Source: Flammeovirgaceae bacterium
GTDB taxonomy: Bacteria > Bacteroidota > Bacteroidia > Cytophagales > Cyclobacteriaceae
Assembly: GCA_021298355.1 (NCBI GenBank)
Contig: JAJTEH010000007.1
Coordinates: 62,001-126,000, forward strand
Reading direction: 5' to 3'
Length of the DNA: 64,000 nucleotides
Shown: positions 17,497-24,309 of the stretch, in pieces
Layout of the letters: each line of letters starts with the position of its first letter
Position numbering within the stretch: position 1 is the first letter of the stretch
Position numbers and translations under genes: made by a program
The notes under the pieces: model-generated
Database searches by the model: none
Seen by the model: the letters and a program-made list of their open reading frames with translations, nothing else
Told to the model about the DNA's origin: nothing

Positions 17497-17708
17497 ATTG
17501 TTCTTTAATTAGAAAAGATAGTGCAATGGTTGGTGTTCCGCATGTTGAGGAAACATTAAGGATAGCTTTTAAAAAGGTAAGATTTAAAAATGCACTTCGT
17601 GTTATAGTATAGGTGAGGTTTAATTTTAAAACAAAATTTTAACACAATGTTTAAGCAGTATGCTATTGATTATTTTAGAAAATATCATTTGTGTAGCAAC
17701 TACACATT

Positions 17709-17802
17709 CTCAGAATCACCCGCAGGAGACTTTGAGCATATATACTCAGTTAGGTATTATCACCTAACAGCAATTTGCTCAACATCTAATTTTGATTTGC
17801 CA
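17709..17802. repeat. Second copy of dispersed repeat A
   Basis: About 86 bases align gap-free to 11731-11816 with roughly ten substitutions. The hairpin TTAGGT...ACCTAA is retained. The GGCACGCGTGCG end of copy A is replaced here by TTGCCACGAGC, so the copy is diverged at its 3' end. Confidence 0.75.
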
Positions 17803-17983
17803 CGAGCTATAAGCCATAGCCGTAAGGTTAAGAGCAAAGTACTAAGCTTTGCTTACACCTATCAAGGCAGGAAAAAGCATCAAGTCAAAGTAAAAAATGC
17901 GTTAAGAATAAAGGTTTCTATCAGCAACATATTTTTGAGACTTTACACTAAATCTCAATGATATGGAGAAATTATTTTTAATT

Positions 17984-18018
17984 CTCCCTCTCCTTTGGAG
18001 AGGGTTGGGGTGAGGTTT
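17984..18018. repeat. CCCTCTCC/GGAGAGGG hairpin repeat
   Basis: CCCTCTCC TTT GGAGAGGG followed by TTGGGGTGAGG. Intergenic hairpins of this kind are common in many genomes. A related but different hairpin (CGCCCTCGTT/AACGAGGGTG) lies at 58.93 kb next to the transposase remnant. Confidence 0.6.
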
Positions 18019-18191
18019 ATTGCGAGGCCCAGCGGCCTGAGCGTTAACCACATTAAATGAAAAAACAAATTAATCGTTTGTTATACTAACATGTAATGGA
18101 TTGCACAGAGGAAGGGCGTGCTTTCAATACATTTTAAACAAACAGCTTGAAATAAAAAAATATCATAGTAAAGATGTTAACCTGACGGCTA

Positions 18192-18281
18192 TGGCGGCAC
18201 GCGTGCGCTAGCGGGGGCTCTTACTTTAATAAATAGCCGAGAGTTAGTTAAAAAGAAAATAGTCGGTAACAATAGCGGCCA
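18192..18281. repeat. Island repeat copy E
   Basis: GCGGCACGCGTGCGCTAGCG carries the palindromic core. The following segment 18229-18281 (AAATAGCCGAGAGTTAGTTA...) aligns to 15398-15450 with many shared bases, showing that a longer element was duplicated within the island. Confidence 0.55.
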
Positions 18282-18310
18282 TACACAAATATCAAAAATT
18301 ATCTTCCTGC

Positions 18311-18355
18311 AATTAAAAAAAGAAGAGACGTTCTCTATACTTGAGAACGCCTCTT
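18311..18355 (-). terminator. Rho-independent terminator of the ytxH-csbD operon
   Basis: On the minus strand, downstream of the csbD stop, AAGAGGCGTTCTC and GAGAACGTCTCTT form a stable hairpin with a 7-base loop. A T-rich run (CTTTTTTT) follows immediately. Confidence 0.85.
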
Positions 18356-18400
18356 AATTTTCTCCTTCAAAAAATTTATCTGTTTTGTTTAATCTATCTT

Positions 18401-18586
18401 TTAAATAGATGCAATCAGTTTTTTAATCTCATCTTTTGTTTTACCTAGTTTTTGCTGGAGTTTACCGTATAACTCTTCTTCTTTGCCTACCAGGTAGGTT
18501 AGATCGTCATCGGTTAAGGCTGCGTATTTTTGTTTTAGTTTACCTTTCACTTCGTTCCAGGTACCTCTCATTTTTAGTGTGTTCAT
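18401..18586 (-). CDS. CsbD family stress protein
   Basis: A 61-residue hydrophilic protein with the CsbD pattern RGTWNEVKGKLKQKYAALTDDDL...GKEEELYGKLQQKLGKTKDE. CsbD proteins are general-stress proteins of unknown biochemical role. It lies 11 nt downstream of the YtxH gene in the same direction and ends at a strong terminator, so the pair should share one transcript. A -24/-12-like promoter is found ahead of the pair. Confidence 0.93.
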   Translation of the reverse strand: MNTLKMRGTWNEVKGKLKQKYAALTDDDLTYLVGKEEELYGKLQQKLGKTKDEIKKLIASI

Positions 18587-18597
18587 ATCAGTTGGGT

Positions 18598-18852
18598 TTA
18601 CGCTTTGCTGCTTTGCGAATGTGCTATTTCTTTTTGATTTTTAGTTAACTCATCGTGGTTGAAGTTTAACTTACCTTTTACAAAGCTAACGGCATCATCA
18701 ATTTTATTTTGTAAATCATCTTTCAGTTTACCGGTTCCTTTTTTAAGTGCAGTTCTGGTTTCTGCACCACTTTGCGGAGCAATTAAAATTCCGATGGCTA
18801 CACCTATGGCTGCACCAGCCAAAAGGCCGCCTAATAAATATTTTGTGTTCAT
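18598..18852 (-). CDS. YtxH domain membrane protein
   Basis: An 84-residue protein from the ATG at 18852 (MNTKYLLGGLLAGAAIGVAI...). An in-frame start at 18882 exists but adds a non-family N-terminus and overlaps the promoter element. One glycine-rich transmembrane helix (residues 5-23) is followed by the LIAPQSGAETRTAL signature of YtxH and an amphipathic helical tail. YtxH proteins are envelope stress proteins of unknown activity. It is the first gene of the ytxH-csbD operon. Confidence 0.88.
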   Translation of the reverse strand: MNTKYLLGGLLAGAAIGVAIGILIAPQSGAETRTALKKGTGKLKDDLQNKIDDAVSFVKGKLNFNHDELTKNQKEIAHSQSSKA

Positions 18853-18889
18853 ATTGTTTGTCTTTAAAAACGTCAGACACACTTATACT

Positions 18890-18905
18890 TGTAAATAACA
18901 TGCCA
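18890..18905 (-). promoter_or_regulatory. Sigma-54-like promoter element of ytxH
   Basis: Minus strand TGGCATG-N4-TTACA matches the TGGCACG-N4-TTGCA consensus in the -24 box with one change in each box. It sits 38 bp upstream of the preferred ATG. A GTGTAGA half-site (18975-18981) lies about 70 bp further upstream. Confidence 0.5.
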
Positions 18906-18995
18906 GAAAAAAAAATGCTTATCTACTCTTTAATGCGTACTACATCTGCTTAGGTGTGAAAATCATTTCTATTTGTGTAGAAAAAAATGCCGATG

Positions 18996-20468
18996 TTATT
19001 CAGCTAATTTAAAATAGATAAAAAATGTAGTTCCTACTCCTAATTCGCTTGTTACAGAAAGATCGGCACTGTGGCTATTTAAAATATTTTTAACTGAAGT
19101 AAGCCCTAGCCCCATGCCGCTTTTTTTATTTGAATAAAACGGATCGAATAATTTAGGAATATCTTGTTGGGCTATTCCTTTGCCATTATCTTGTATGGCA
19201 ATCGTGATGAGGTGATCAGAAACGTTTGCCTCAACAGATAAAATACCTTTGCCTGGTTCCATTGCCTCAATAGCATTAATGATGATGTTTACAATAGCAA
19301 TTTGAATTTTATCTTTATCAACCAATATTCTTGGATAGTGATTTCCATACTTCTTTTTCAGTTCAATGCATTTCAGTTGAAGTCTGTCTTTGGCCAGCAA
19401 AAGTGTTTCATCTAAAAGTTGGCTAACATCAATCAATTTCAGATTTAATTTTTTCGGACGAGAACTGTTCAACATCTCGGTCATCAAGAGATCGATTCGG
19501 CCAACATTTCTTTCGATGATGGTAAAGTAATTAGCAATAGCTTCTGAATTATCTTTTAAATCACTTCTGAGTTGATCTAACGCGAGCGATAAATTGGTTA
19601 GTGGGTTTCGTACTTCGTGGGCAATGGTTCTTGCTATTTTACCTGTTAACGATAATCGTTCTGCCAGAATCATGTCTGCTTCGGCTTGTTTTCTTAATGT
19701 GAGGTCGCGAACTATTGCTTGAAAACAATAATTTGGCAGGAGATGATCGGGTACGAACACACCATTTAGTAAACATACTTTAAGTTGATTGTCTTTTGTT
19801 AAGAGCGGAATTTCCAAATCTCTAATTTGTTTAAACTCATCAATTGTGTTCTTAAAAAATTGAAAGTCTTTTGGTTGGCTAAACAAACTTTTAACCTCCA
19901 GAATTTCGCCATTTTTATACCCAAATAAAGATTGAAACGCTGGATTAAATTCTAAAATAGATAAATCCTGATTGGCTAAAAAAATAGGATCCAGCGAATG
20001 TTCAAAGAGCAAACGATATTTCTGTTCATTTTCGTGTAGAATCTGTATGATGCTTGTTTGCGATTGAGATAATTCTTTTAGTTTAATTTCATTTTCTTTT
20101 CGTTCGCTTATATCTACTATGGCGCCTACAATACTTTTACTTTTTACTTTATGTGGCTTAATAGTAAGCGATAAATATTTTATTTTTTGATGTGCATGTA
20201 TTCGGTAGTCGATAGAATCGCCCTGATATTTATTTCGTGCTTGCGCTAAACATTTTTCTACTAACTCAGTATCTTCACCCACAACATTTTCGAGCAGTGT
20301 AGATAGCGTTATAACATCACTTTTTGATTTGCGTAAAAGTTTACGTAAACCGCTTGAACAAATAAGCGAATCGGTACCGATGGATAATTTCCAACTGCCC
20401 ATACGCGCAACCGACTCTGCTTCGTTTAGCAGTATTTTGCGTTCTTTAAATTGTTGGTTTACGGGCAT
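18996..20468 (-). CDS. PAS-domain sensor histidine kinase
   Basis: A 490-residue soluble kinase without transmembrane segments, so it senses an intracellular signal. Two PAS-like domains (about 15-130 and 145-265) precede the dimerisation/phosphoacceptor domain with His284 in AHEVRNPL. The HATPase follows: N-box NIIINAIEAM, G1 DNGKGI, and G2 in KKSGMGLGL. It lies 9 nt downstream of the NtrC-type regulator and is its likely partner, an arrangement typical of sigma-54 two-component systems. Confidence 0.93.
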   Translation of the reverse strand: MPVNQQFKERKILLNEAESVARMGSWKLSIGTDSLICSSGLRKLLRKSKSDVITLSTLLENVVGEDTELVEKCLAQARNKYQGDSIDYRIHAHQKIKYLSLTIKPHKVKSKSIVGAIVDISERKENEIKLKELSQSQTSIIQILHENEQKYRLLFEHSLDPIFLANQDLSILEFNPAFQSLFGYKNGEILEVKSLFSQPKDFQFFKNTIDEFKQIRDLEIPLLTKDNQLKVCLLNGVFVPDHLLPNYCFQAIVRDLTLRKQAEADMILAERLSLTGKIARTIAHEVRNPLTNLSLALDQLRSDLKDNSEAIANYFTIIERNVGRIDLLMTEMLNSSRPKKLNLKLIDVSQLLDETLLLAKDRLQLKCIELKKKYGNHYPRILVDKDKIQIAIVNIIINAIEAMEPGKGILSVEANVSDHLITIAIQDNGKGIAQQDIPKLFDPFYSNKKSGMGLGLTSVKNILNSHSADLSVTSELGVGTTFFIYFKLAE

Positions 20469-20477
20469 GGTTTATAT

Positions 20478-21875
20478 TTATACCGTTATGTTAAAAAGTT
20501 TCAGTTTATTATACAGTGTTTTTCTATCGATGTTTAAAAGCATTGCTGCTTTGGATTTATTGAAGTTAACTTTCTCTAAAACATCTACAATGGCTTGCCG
20601 CTCTGCAGACCAGGAAATGGATTTTAGTAAACCAACATCTTCGTGATTGTTGAGTAGACGATTGATGGTGTCGTTTTGATTTGTTATTTCTTCAGGTAAG
20701 TGATTAGCCTCAAGGCTATCGGTGTTTGTTAGTAACACTGCTCGCCTTATTACATTATTTAATTCGCGTAAATTACCATGCCAATGGTAATTCGATAAAT
20801 ACACTTCGGCTTCTTTTGATATAACGTTTACTTGTTTGTGTAAAGCTTGATTCGCTTTCTTTAAAAAATAGGTAGCAAAAAAAATAATGTCTGATCTTCT
20901 TTCGCGAAGGGGTTTTATATGAATTTTAAATTCGTTTAAGCGATGGTATAAATCTTCTCTTAGTTTACCTTCTTTAACGGCATCAAGTAAATTTTCGTTT
21001 GTAGCTGCCAGAATGCGTACATCAATGTAAATATCTTTATTAGAGCCAATCCTTTTTATTTTTCTTTCCTGAATTACACGCAAGAGTTTAATTTGATTTT
21101 CGTACGAAAGATTTCCAATCTCATCTAAAAAAATGGTGCCACCATCTGCAATCTCAAAACTTCCTTGTTTATCTGCAATGGCTCCTGTAAACGCTCCTTT
21201 TAAATGACCGAATAGTTCGCTGCCGGCTAACTCTTTAGGAAGTGCGCCACAATCTATGGCAATAAAGGGTTTAGAATTTCTGGTGCTGAATTTATGAATG
21301 GATTGTGCTACAAACTCTTTACCGGTTCCGGTTTCTCCGCTTATAATTACGCTCATATCTGCCGGAGCAATCAATTCTATTTGTCTTTGAATATCTACAG
21401 ATTCTTCGCTGGGGCCAACTACAAAGGTTGCTGTAGTACCCGAGTTAAATGGTTTAACTTTTCTTACTAATCCTCCTTCATCTGTTTTTTCGATGTAGTT
21501 GTTTTGCGCATGCTTACTTTTTGCGATAGCCTCTGTAATGCTTACTAACAGTTCGTTCGGATATAAAGGCTTAGTAATATAATCGATAGCGCCAAAGCGA
21601 AATGCTTCTACAGCCGTTTTTAAATCGGCATACCCTGTGATGATGATAATGGCTACCTGGTTGTTTACTGTTTTTATGTTTTTCAACAATTCGTTTCCGG
21701 TGATATCAGGTAATTTGTAATCGCAGATGATTAAATCGTAATCCTGTTTGTTGAGTTCTTGTAAACCTTCTGCTCCGGTATAGGAAGTGTTCACTAAAAA
21801 GTTATTCTTGCCTAAGAATTTTTTTAGTACTTGGCAAATATCACGATCATCATCTATAACTAATATGCTCGGCAT
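20478..21875 (-). CDS. Sigma-54-dependent response regulator, NtrC/AtoC family
   Basis: A 465-residue transcription activator. The receiver domain (residues 1-120) has the phosphoacceptor in LIICDYKLPD. The AAA+ domain has Walker A GETGTGKE, the sigma-54-contacting loop GAFTGA (residues 227-232) and Walker B TIFLDEIGN. The C-terminal Fis-type HTH reads AAMLLNIDRKTLYNKLK. It hydrolyses ATP to open sigma-54 promoters from upstream sites. It is in an operon with the lone receiver (upstream) and the PAS kinase (downstream). Several nearby stress genes have TGGCAY-type elements, making it the obvious candidate activator. Confidence 0.95.
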   Translation of the reverse strand: MPSILVIDDDRDICQVLKKFLGKNNFLVNTSYTGAEGLQELNKQDYDLIICDYKLPDITGNELLKNIKTVNNQVAIIIITGYADLKTAVEAFRFGAIDYITKPLYPNELLVSITEAIAKSKHAQNNYIEKTDEGGLVRKVKPFNSGTTATFVVGPSEESVDIQRQIELIAPADMSVIISGETGTGKEFVAQSIHKFSTRNSKPFIAIDCGALPKELAGSELFGHLKGAFTGAIADKQGSFEIADGGTIFLDEIGNLSYENQIKLLRVIQERKIKRIGSNKDIYIDVRILAATNENLLDAVKEGKLREDLYHRLNEFKIHIKPLRERRSDIIFFATYFLKKANQALHKQVNVISKEAEVYLSNYHWHGNLRELNNVIRRAVLLTNTDSLEANHLPEEITNQNDTINRLLNNHEDVGLLKSISWSAERQAIVDVLEKVNFNKSKAAMLLNIDRKTLYNKLKLFNITV

Positions 21876-21885
21876 AGTGTTTTAC

Positions 21886-22245
21886 CTAAGGCTTGATTAT
21901 GTGTAGTGTTGTTAACGCTTCGTATATATTTTTTGTTGAAAATGGTTTGGGTATAAAAATATCGGCTCCTTTTTCAATTGCATTATAGGCTTCGCTATCG
22001 TGTGCGCTTATTACAACAATTTTAGATTTCAGATTGGTTTCTTTTATAATTTCCATAACCTGATAGCCCGAACCTTCTACAAGATTTAAATCTATAAAGA
22101 ATAAGTCGTAGTACTTTAGTGTAATACTGGCCAGTGCATCTTTTACTGTTGTAACATAGTCTGTATGAATATTAAAATTTTCTAAATACTTAGAGAGCAT
22201 CAGGCATATTTCAATTTCATCATCTACAATAAGAATACTTACCAT
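21886..22245 (-). CDS. Stand-alone receiver-domain response regulator
   Basis: A receiver domain of about 119 residues when started at the ATG at 22245 (MVSILIVDDEIEIC). Longer in-frame starts up to 22329 exist. The acidic pair in IVDDE, the phosphoacceptor aspartate in LFFIDLNLVEG and the conserved lysine in IPKPF are all present. There is no output domain, so it probably acts as a phosphate sink or relay for the downstream kinase/NtrC pair, 10 nt away. Confidence 0.88.
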   Translation of the reverse strand: MVSILIVDDEIEICLMLSKYLENFNIHTDYVTTVKDALASITLKYYDLFFIDLNLVEGSGYQVMEIIKETNLKSKIVVISAHDSEAYNAIEKGADIFIPKPFSTKNIYEALTTLHIIKP

Positions 22246-22436
22246 TTCATTTGTTTCGGTGTATGCGCTAAAAAAATCGATTGCGTGTAAATTCATTTTC
22301 TTATATGCTGATTCTATCAAGGTAAACATTAATTATCAGTATTTGGTATTATATCGTGTTTATTTACATCTTCTGATATTTATTTTTTATGTTGAAAGAT
22401 TACGCAAGGTATGGTTGCGTGTTGGATAAAAAGATT

Positions 22437-22453
22437 GTGTAGAAAATCTACAC
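22437..22453. promoter_or_regulatory. Perfect inverted repeat, candidate enhancer site (UAS)
   Basis: GTGTAGA-AAA-TCTACAC lies in the divergent region between the response-regulator operon and the lmo0937-type gene, about 80 bp upstream of the latter's -24-like element. Related sites with a TGTAGA half occur upstream of ytxH, ompA and the broken barrel gene. Binding by the NtrC-type regulator is a hypothesis. Confidence 0.5.
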
Positions 22454-22524
22454 CTATGTGATAAAACTGAACAGCTCGTTTGTATAAACCCTTTAAATTT
22501 TACGATTCTATCTACAATACTAAT

Positions 22525-22540
22525 TGGCATGTATTTTAAT
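22525..22540 (+). promoter_or_regulatory. Sigma-54-like promoter element of the lmo0937-type gene
   Basis: TGGCATG-N4-TTAAT lies 24 bp before the ATG at 22564. The -24 box is good and the -12 box is weak (TTAAT against TTGCA). Confidence 0.4.
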
Positions 22541-22563
22541 CTACGTTGTAAAACTTACTATAT

Positions 22564-22719
22564 ATGGATAATCTTCTCTATTTTATCGCAGCCTTATTAG
22601 TTATCTTATGGGTATTAGGATACTATGCTTTTAGCCTTGGTGGTGCTATTCACTTTTTACTTGTAGTAGCAGTGGTAGTATTAGTTATTAAACTCTTGCG
22701 AGGCAGTACCTCACGCTAG
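22564..22719 (+). CDS. lmo0937 family small membrane protein
   Basis: A 51-residue peptide, MDNLLYFIAALLVILWVLGY...LLRGSTSR, with two hydrophobic helices separated by a short turn (YAFSLGGAIHF). This is the lmo0937 family signature. These peptides are stress-induced in soil Bacteroidota, but their function is unknown. A perfect inverted repeat and a TGGCATG element lie upstream, and a strong terminator follows 11 nt after the stop. Confidence 0.85.
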   Translation: MDNLLYFIAALLVILWVLGYYAFSLGGAIHFLLVVAVVVLVIKLLRGSTSR

Positions 22720-22730
22720 GTTAAAAAAGT

Positions 22731-22760
22731 AAACCAGTAATTGCTTACTGGTTTTTTTTA
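22731..22760 (+). terminator. Rho-independent terminator of the lmo0937-type gene
   Basis: AAACCAGTAA TTGC TTACTGGTTT followed by a run of T. It is a stable stem with a 4-base loop. Confidence 0.88.
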
Positions 22761-22796
22761 TGGTAATTAATACTTAGTGGTTGTTCGTAAAATTAA

Positions 22797-22833
22797 AAGC
22801 CCAAATGTTGGTATGGTTACCAACAAATGGGCT
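22797..22833 (-). terminator. Strong hairpin downstream of the DUF4142 gene
   Basis: AAGCCCAaaTGTTGGTA pairs with TACCAACAaaTGGGCTT, a 15-pair stem with one symmetrical internal loop. It lies 11 nt beyond the stop codon at 22844. On the minus strand it is followed by TTAATTTTACG, a modest T-rich tail. Confidence 0.72.
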
Positions 22834-22843
22834 TACCCTGCAA

Positions 22844-23407
22844 CTAATTCATATTTTCGTGGTGATTGCGTAGCAATTCATCATGTGCTCTTAAATCAGT
22901 TAGCGTGTTTACAATCCAATTTTTAAGCGTGATATCGTTCGTTTTTTCTAAATGATTTTCAAAGTTAAGGATGGTTTTGTCGTGATTGCTCATCGAAAGT
23001 TCACACCATGATTTATCAAATTCTTGTCCTTCTTTTTCGGCCAAGTTATTTAGTTTTGTTTTGGCTTCGTTGGTTACACCTGTTGGCATAGAAATGTTTT
23101 TCGTATTGGCATAATCTTTCATTTCGGCTAACAATCTTTTGTGTTCTGCATTAAGTTTAGATGCCAGATCTTTAATGCCACTATCTTTTGTTCTTTTAAT
23201 GGCTAGTTGGGCAAGTTCTATTTCTGCATAATTGGCTGCCATAGTGTTTACTACAAATTTTGCATTTTCTTCATCTTCTGTGTTATTCATTTTTGCCGTG
23301 TTTACATCTTTGGCAACATCAACATTGTCGCTTTTTCTGTTTGTATCGCACCCGGCATTTAGCAGAAGTGTTGCCAGTAAGGCTTGAGCTATAATCGTTG
23401 TTTTCAT
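22844..23407 (-). CDS. DUF4142 domain lipoprotein
   Basis: A 187-residue protein with a lipoprotein signal peptide (ALLATLLLNAGC, Cys20). An acidic linker is followed by a four-helix, ferritin-like DUF4142 domain (FVVNTMAANYAEIELAQLA ... LRAHDELLRNHH). DUF4142 proteins are periplasmic and stress-associated, of unknown activity. Ends at a strong hairpin. The neighbours (CsbD, YtxH, OmpA, cupin) support an envelope-stress cluster. Confidence 0.92.
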   Translation of the reverse strand: MKTTIIAQALLATLLLNAGCDTNRKSDNVDVAKDVNTAKMNNTEDEENAKFVVNTMAANYAEIELAQLAIKRTKDSGIKDLASKLNAEHKRLLAEMKDYANTKNISMPTGVTNEAKTKLNNLAEKEGQEFDKSWCELSMSNHDKTILNFENHLEKTNDITLKNWIVNTLTDLRAHDELLRNHHENMN

Positions 23408-23468
23408 TTTAGTATTGTTTACTGTTTGTTTAATTTATTTTGATCAATTTGATTTTGTATTTCGCTTT

Positions 23469-23699
23469 TTAATTAACGCTATTTCTTCTCCTATTTGTTC
23501 TATCTATTACCAGAATAAGAAGACCAACAATAGTAATTACGCCACCTACAACCGGAGACCAGTAAATGGGGTGCTTTTCTGTTTTACTAATTTCGATCGA
23601 CCCCAGGTCTACTACTTCTTTTTTATTCAGATAAGTGAAGCCGGTAAAGAGGGTCATGGTAATACCAATTATCAATAATGCAATTCCAATCGTTTTCAT
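23469..23699 (-). CDS. Small two-helix membrane protein (DUF3185-like)
   Basis: A 76-residue protein with an N-terminal hydrophobic helix (IGIALLIIGITMTLFTGFTYL) and a second one (VVGGVITIVGLLILVI). The loop between them is short and polar, and the C-terminus is basic (DRTNRRRNSVN). The layout resembles DUF3185-type peptides, but the match is by eye only. It lies between the ompA-like gene and the DUF4142 gene on the same strand. Confidence 0.7.
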   Translation of the reverse strand: MKTIGIALLIIGITMTLFTGFTYLNKKEVVDLGSIEISKTEKHPIYWSPVVGGVITIVGLLILVIDRTNRRRNSVN

Positions 23700-23830
23700 G
23701 TTTTTGTATTTAGATAAACTTTATGGCAAGAAGAATACCGAGTTGTTTTTGGCTGATTAAGAATATTCTTTACTTAGGTTGATTCATTATTTCTACAGTG
23801 TGGGTTACTGCCTATACGCAGAAGCAGAGA

Positions 23831-23862
23831 AGGAAAGATTCAGCGTAGTATGAATCTTTCCT
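23831..23862. terminator. Hairpin downstream of the ompA-like gene
   Basis: AGGAAAGATTCA and TGAATCTTTCCT form a perfect 12-bp stem. The flanks ACGCAGAaGCAGA and TCTGCttacTCTGCGT extend it into a longer imperfect structure. It sits 34 nt past the gene's stop codon. No clear T-run follows, so termination is probable rather than certain. Confidence 0.6.
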
Positions 23863-23895
23863 TGTTTGATAATTTCTGCTTACTCTGCGTTTCTT

Positions 23896-24309
23896 TTATT
23901 TTAAAAATTCCACTTTAAATTCTACTCTTCTGTTGCGTGTACGACCGGCAACGGATGTGTTCACATCTACCGGTTTAGTTTCGCCAAATCCGAAAGAAGA
24001 GATGCGCAATGGATCAATACCTTGTGTGATCAGATATTTGGCAACTGCATCGGCTCTGTTTTTAGAAAGTGTCATGTTGGTTTCATCGCTTCCTACATTA
24101 TCCGTATGTCCACTGATCAAAAGCTTATAGCTGGCGTTATCTACCATTACTTTAGAAATGGCGTTCATAATAGGATAAGATGTTTTCTTGATAACTGCAC
24201 TTCCTGTTTCGAACTGGATGCCTTGCAAAGCTTTGTTAAAGAGTTGCTTTACTTCGGGTTTTATTTCCGGACAACCATTATTACTTTTTGTTCCGGCTAA
24301 TGTTGACAT
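23896..24309 (-). CDS. OmpA-family peptidoglycan-binding domain (3' part of a frameshifted ompA-like gene)
   Basis: This frame encodes the C-terminal OmpA domain: ALQGIQFETGSAVIKKTSYPIMN, then LISGHTDNVGSDETNMTLSKNRADAV, then GFGETKPV. It anchors the barrel to peptidoglycan. In the family this domain follows directly after the TSP3 repeats with C-P-x-L-A-G-x-K-S-N-N-G-C-P-E. Here that sequence continues in another frame from the gene at 24297-25403, with a 13-nt overlap. Restoring one C after TGTC near 24310 would rejoin them. The ATG at 24309 is therefore probably not a natural start. The gene is either broken in this strain or contains a sequencing error. Confidence 0.8.
   Translation of the reverse strand: MSTLAGTKSNNGCPEIKPEVKQLFNKALQGIQFETGSAVIKKTSYPIMNAISKVMVDNASYKLLISGHTDNVGSDETNMTLSKNRADAVAKYLITQGIDPLRISSFGFGETKPVDVNTSVAGRTRNRRVEFKVEFLK

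Larger units (their letters stand above)
17468..18400. other. Gene-free spacer at the island's right border with several repeats
   Basis: No convincing gene is present. The open frames here are built from repeat DNA. Besides the hip operators, the stretch holds the second copy of repeat A (17709-17802), a CCCTCTCC/GGAGAGGG hairpin (17984-18018), repeat copy E (18192-18281) and the csbD terminator (18311-18355). Confidence 0.6.

Noticed and set aside
17647-17961. Plus-strand open frame of 104 codons after hipB
   Set aside because: Its middle is repeat A (also at 11731), and the flanks look non-coding. Apparent peptide similarity to the 63-codon frame after hsdS is caused by the gap-free DNA repeat.
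11828-18219. Integron attC sites or cassette array
   Set aside because: The palindromic cores lack recognisable GTTRRRY/RYYYAAC boxes, and no tyrosine integrase gene is present; cassettes also differ in orientation and have their own promoters.
3489-18400. Integrative element with tRNA-derived attachment repeats
   Set aside because: A duplicated 3' end of tRNA-Arg(CCG) was looked for on the right side and not found; no integrase gene is adjacent, so a classical tRNA-integrated element cannot be claimed.
24297-24309. Programmed ribosomal frameshift in the ompA-like gene
   Set aside because: No slippery heptamer is present at the junction, and one missing C restores the standard family sequence; mutation or sequencing error is more likely.
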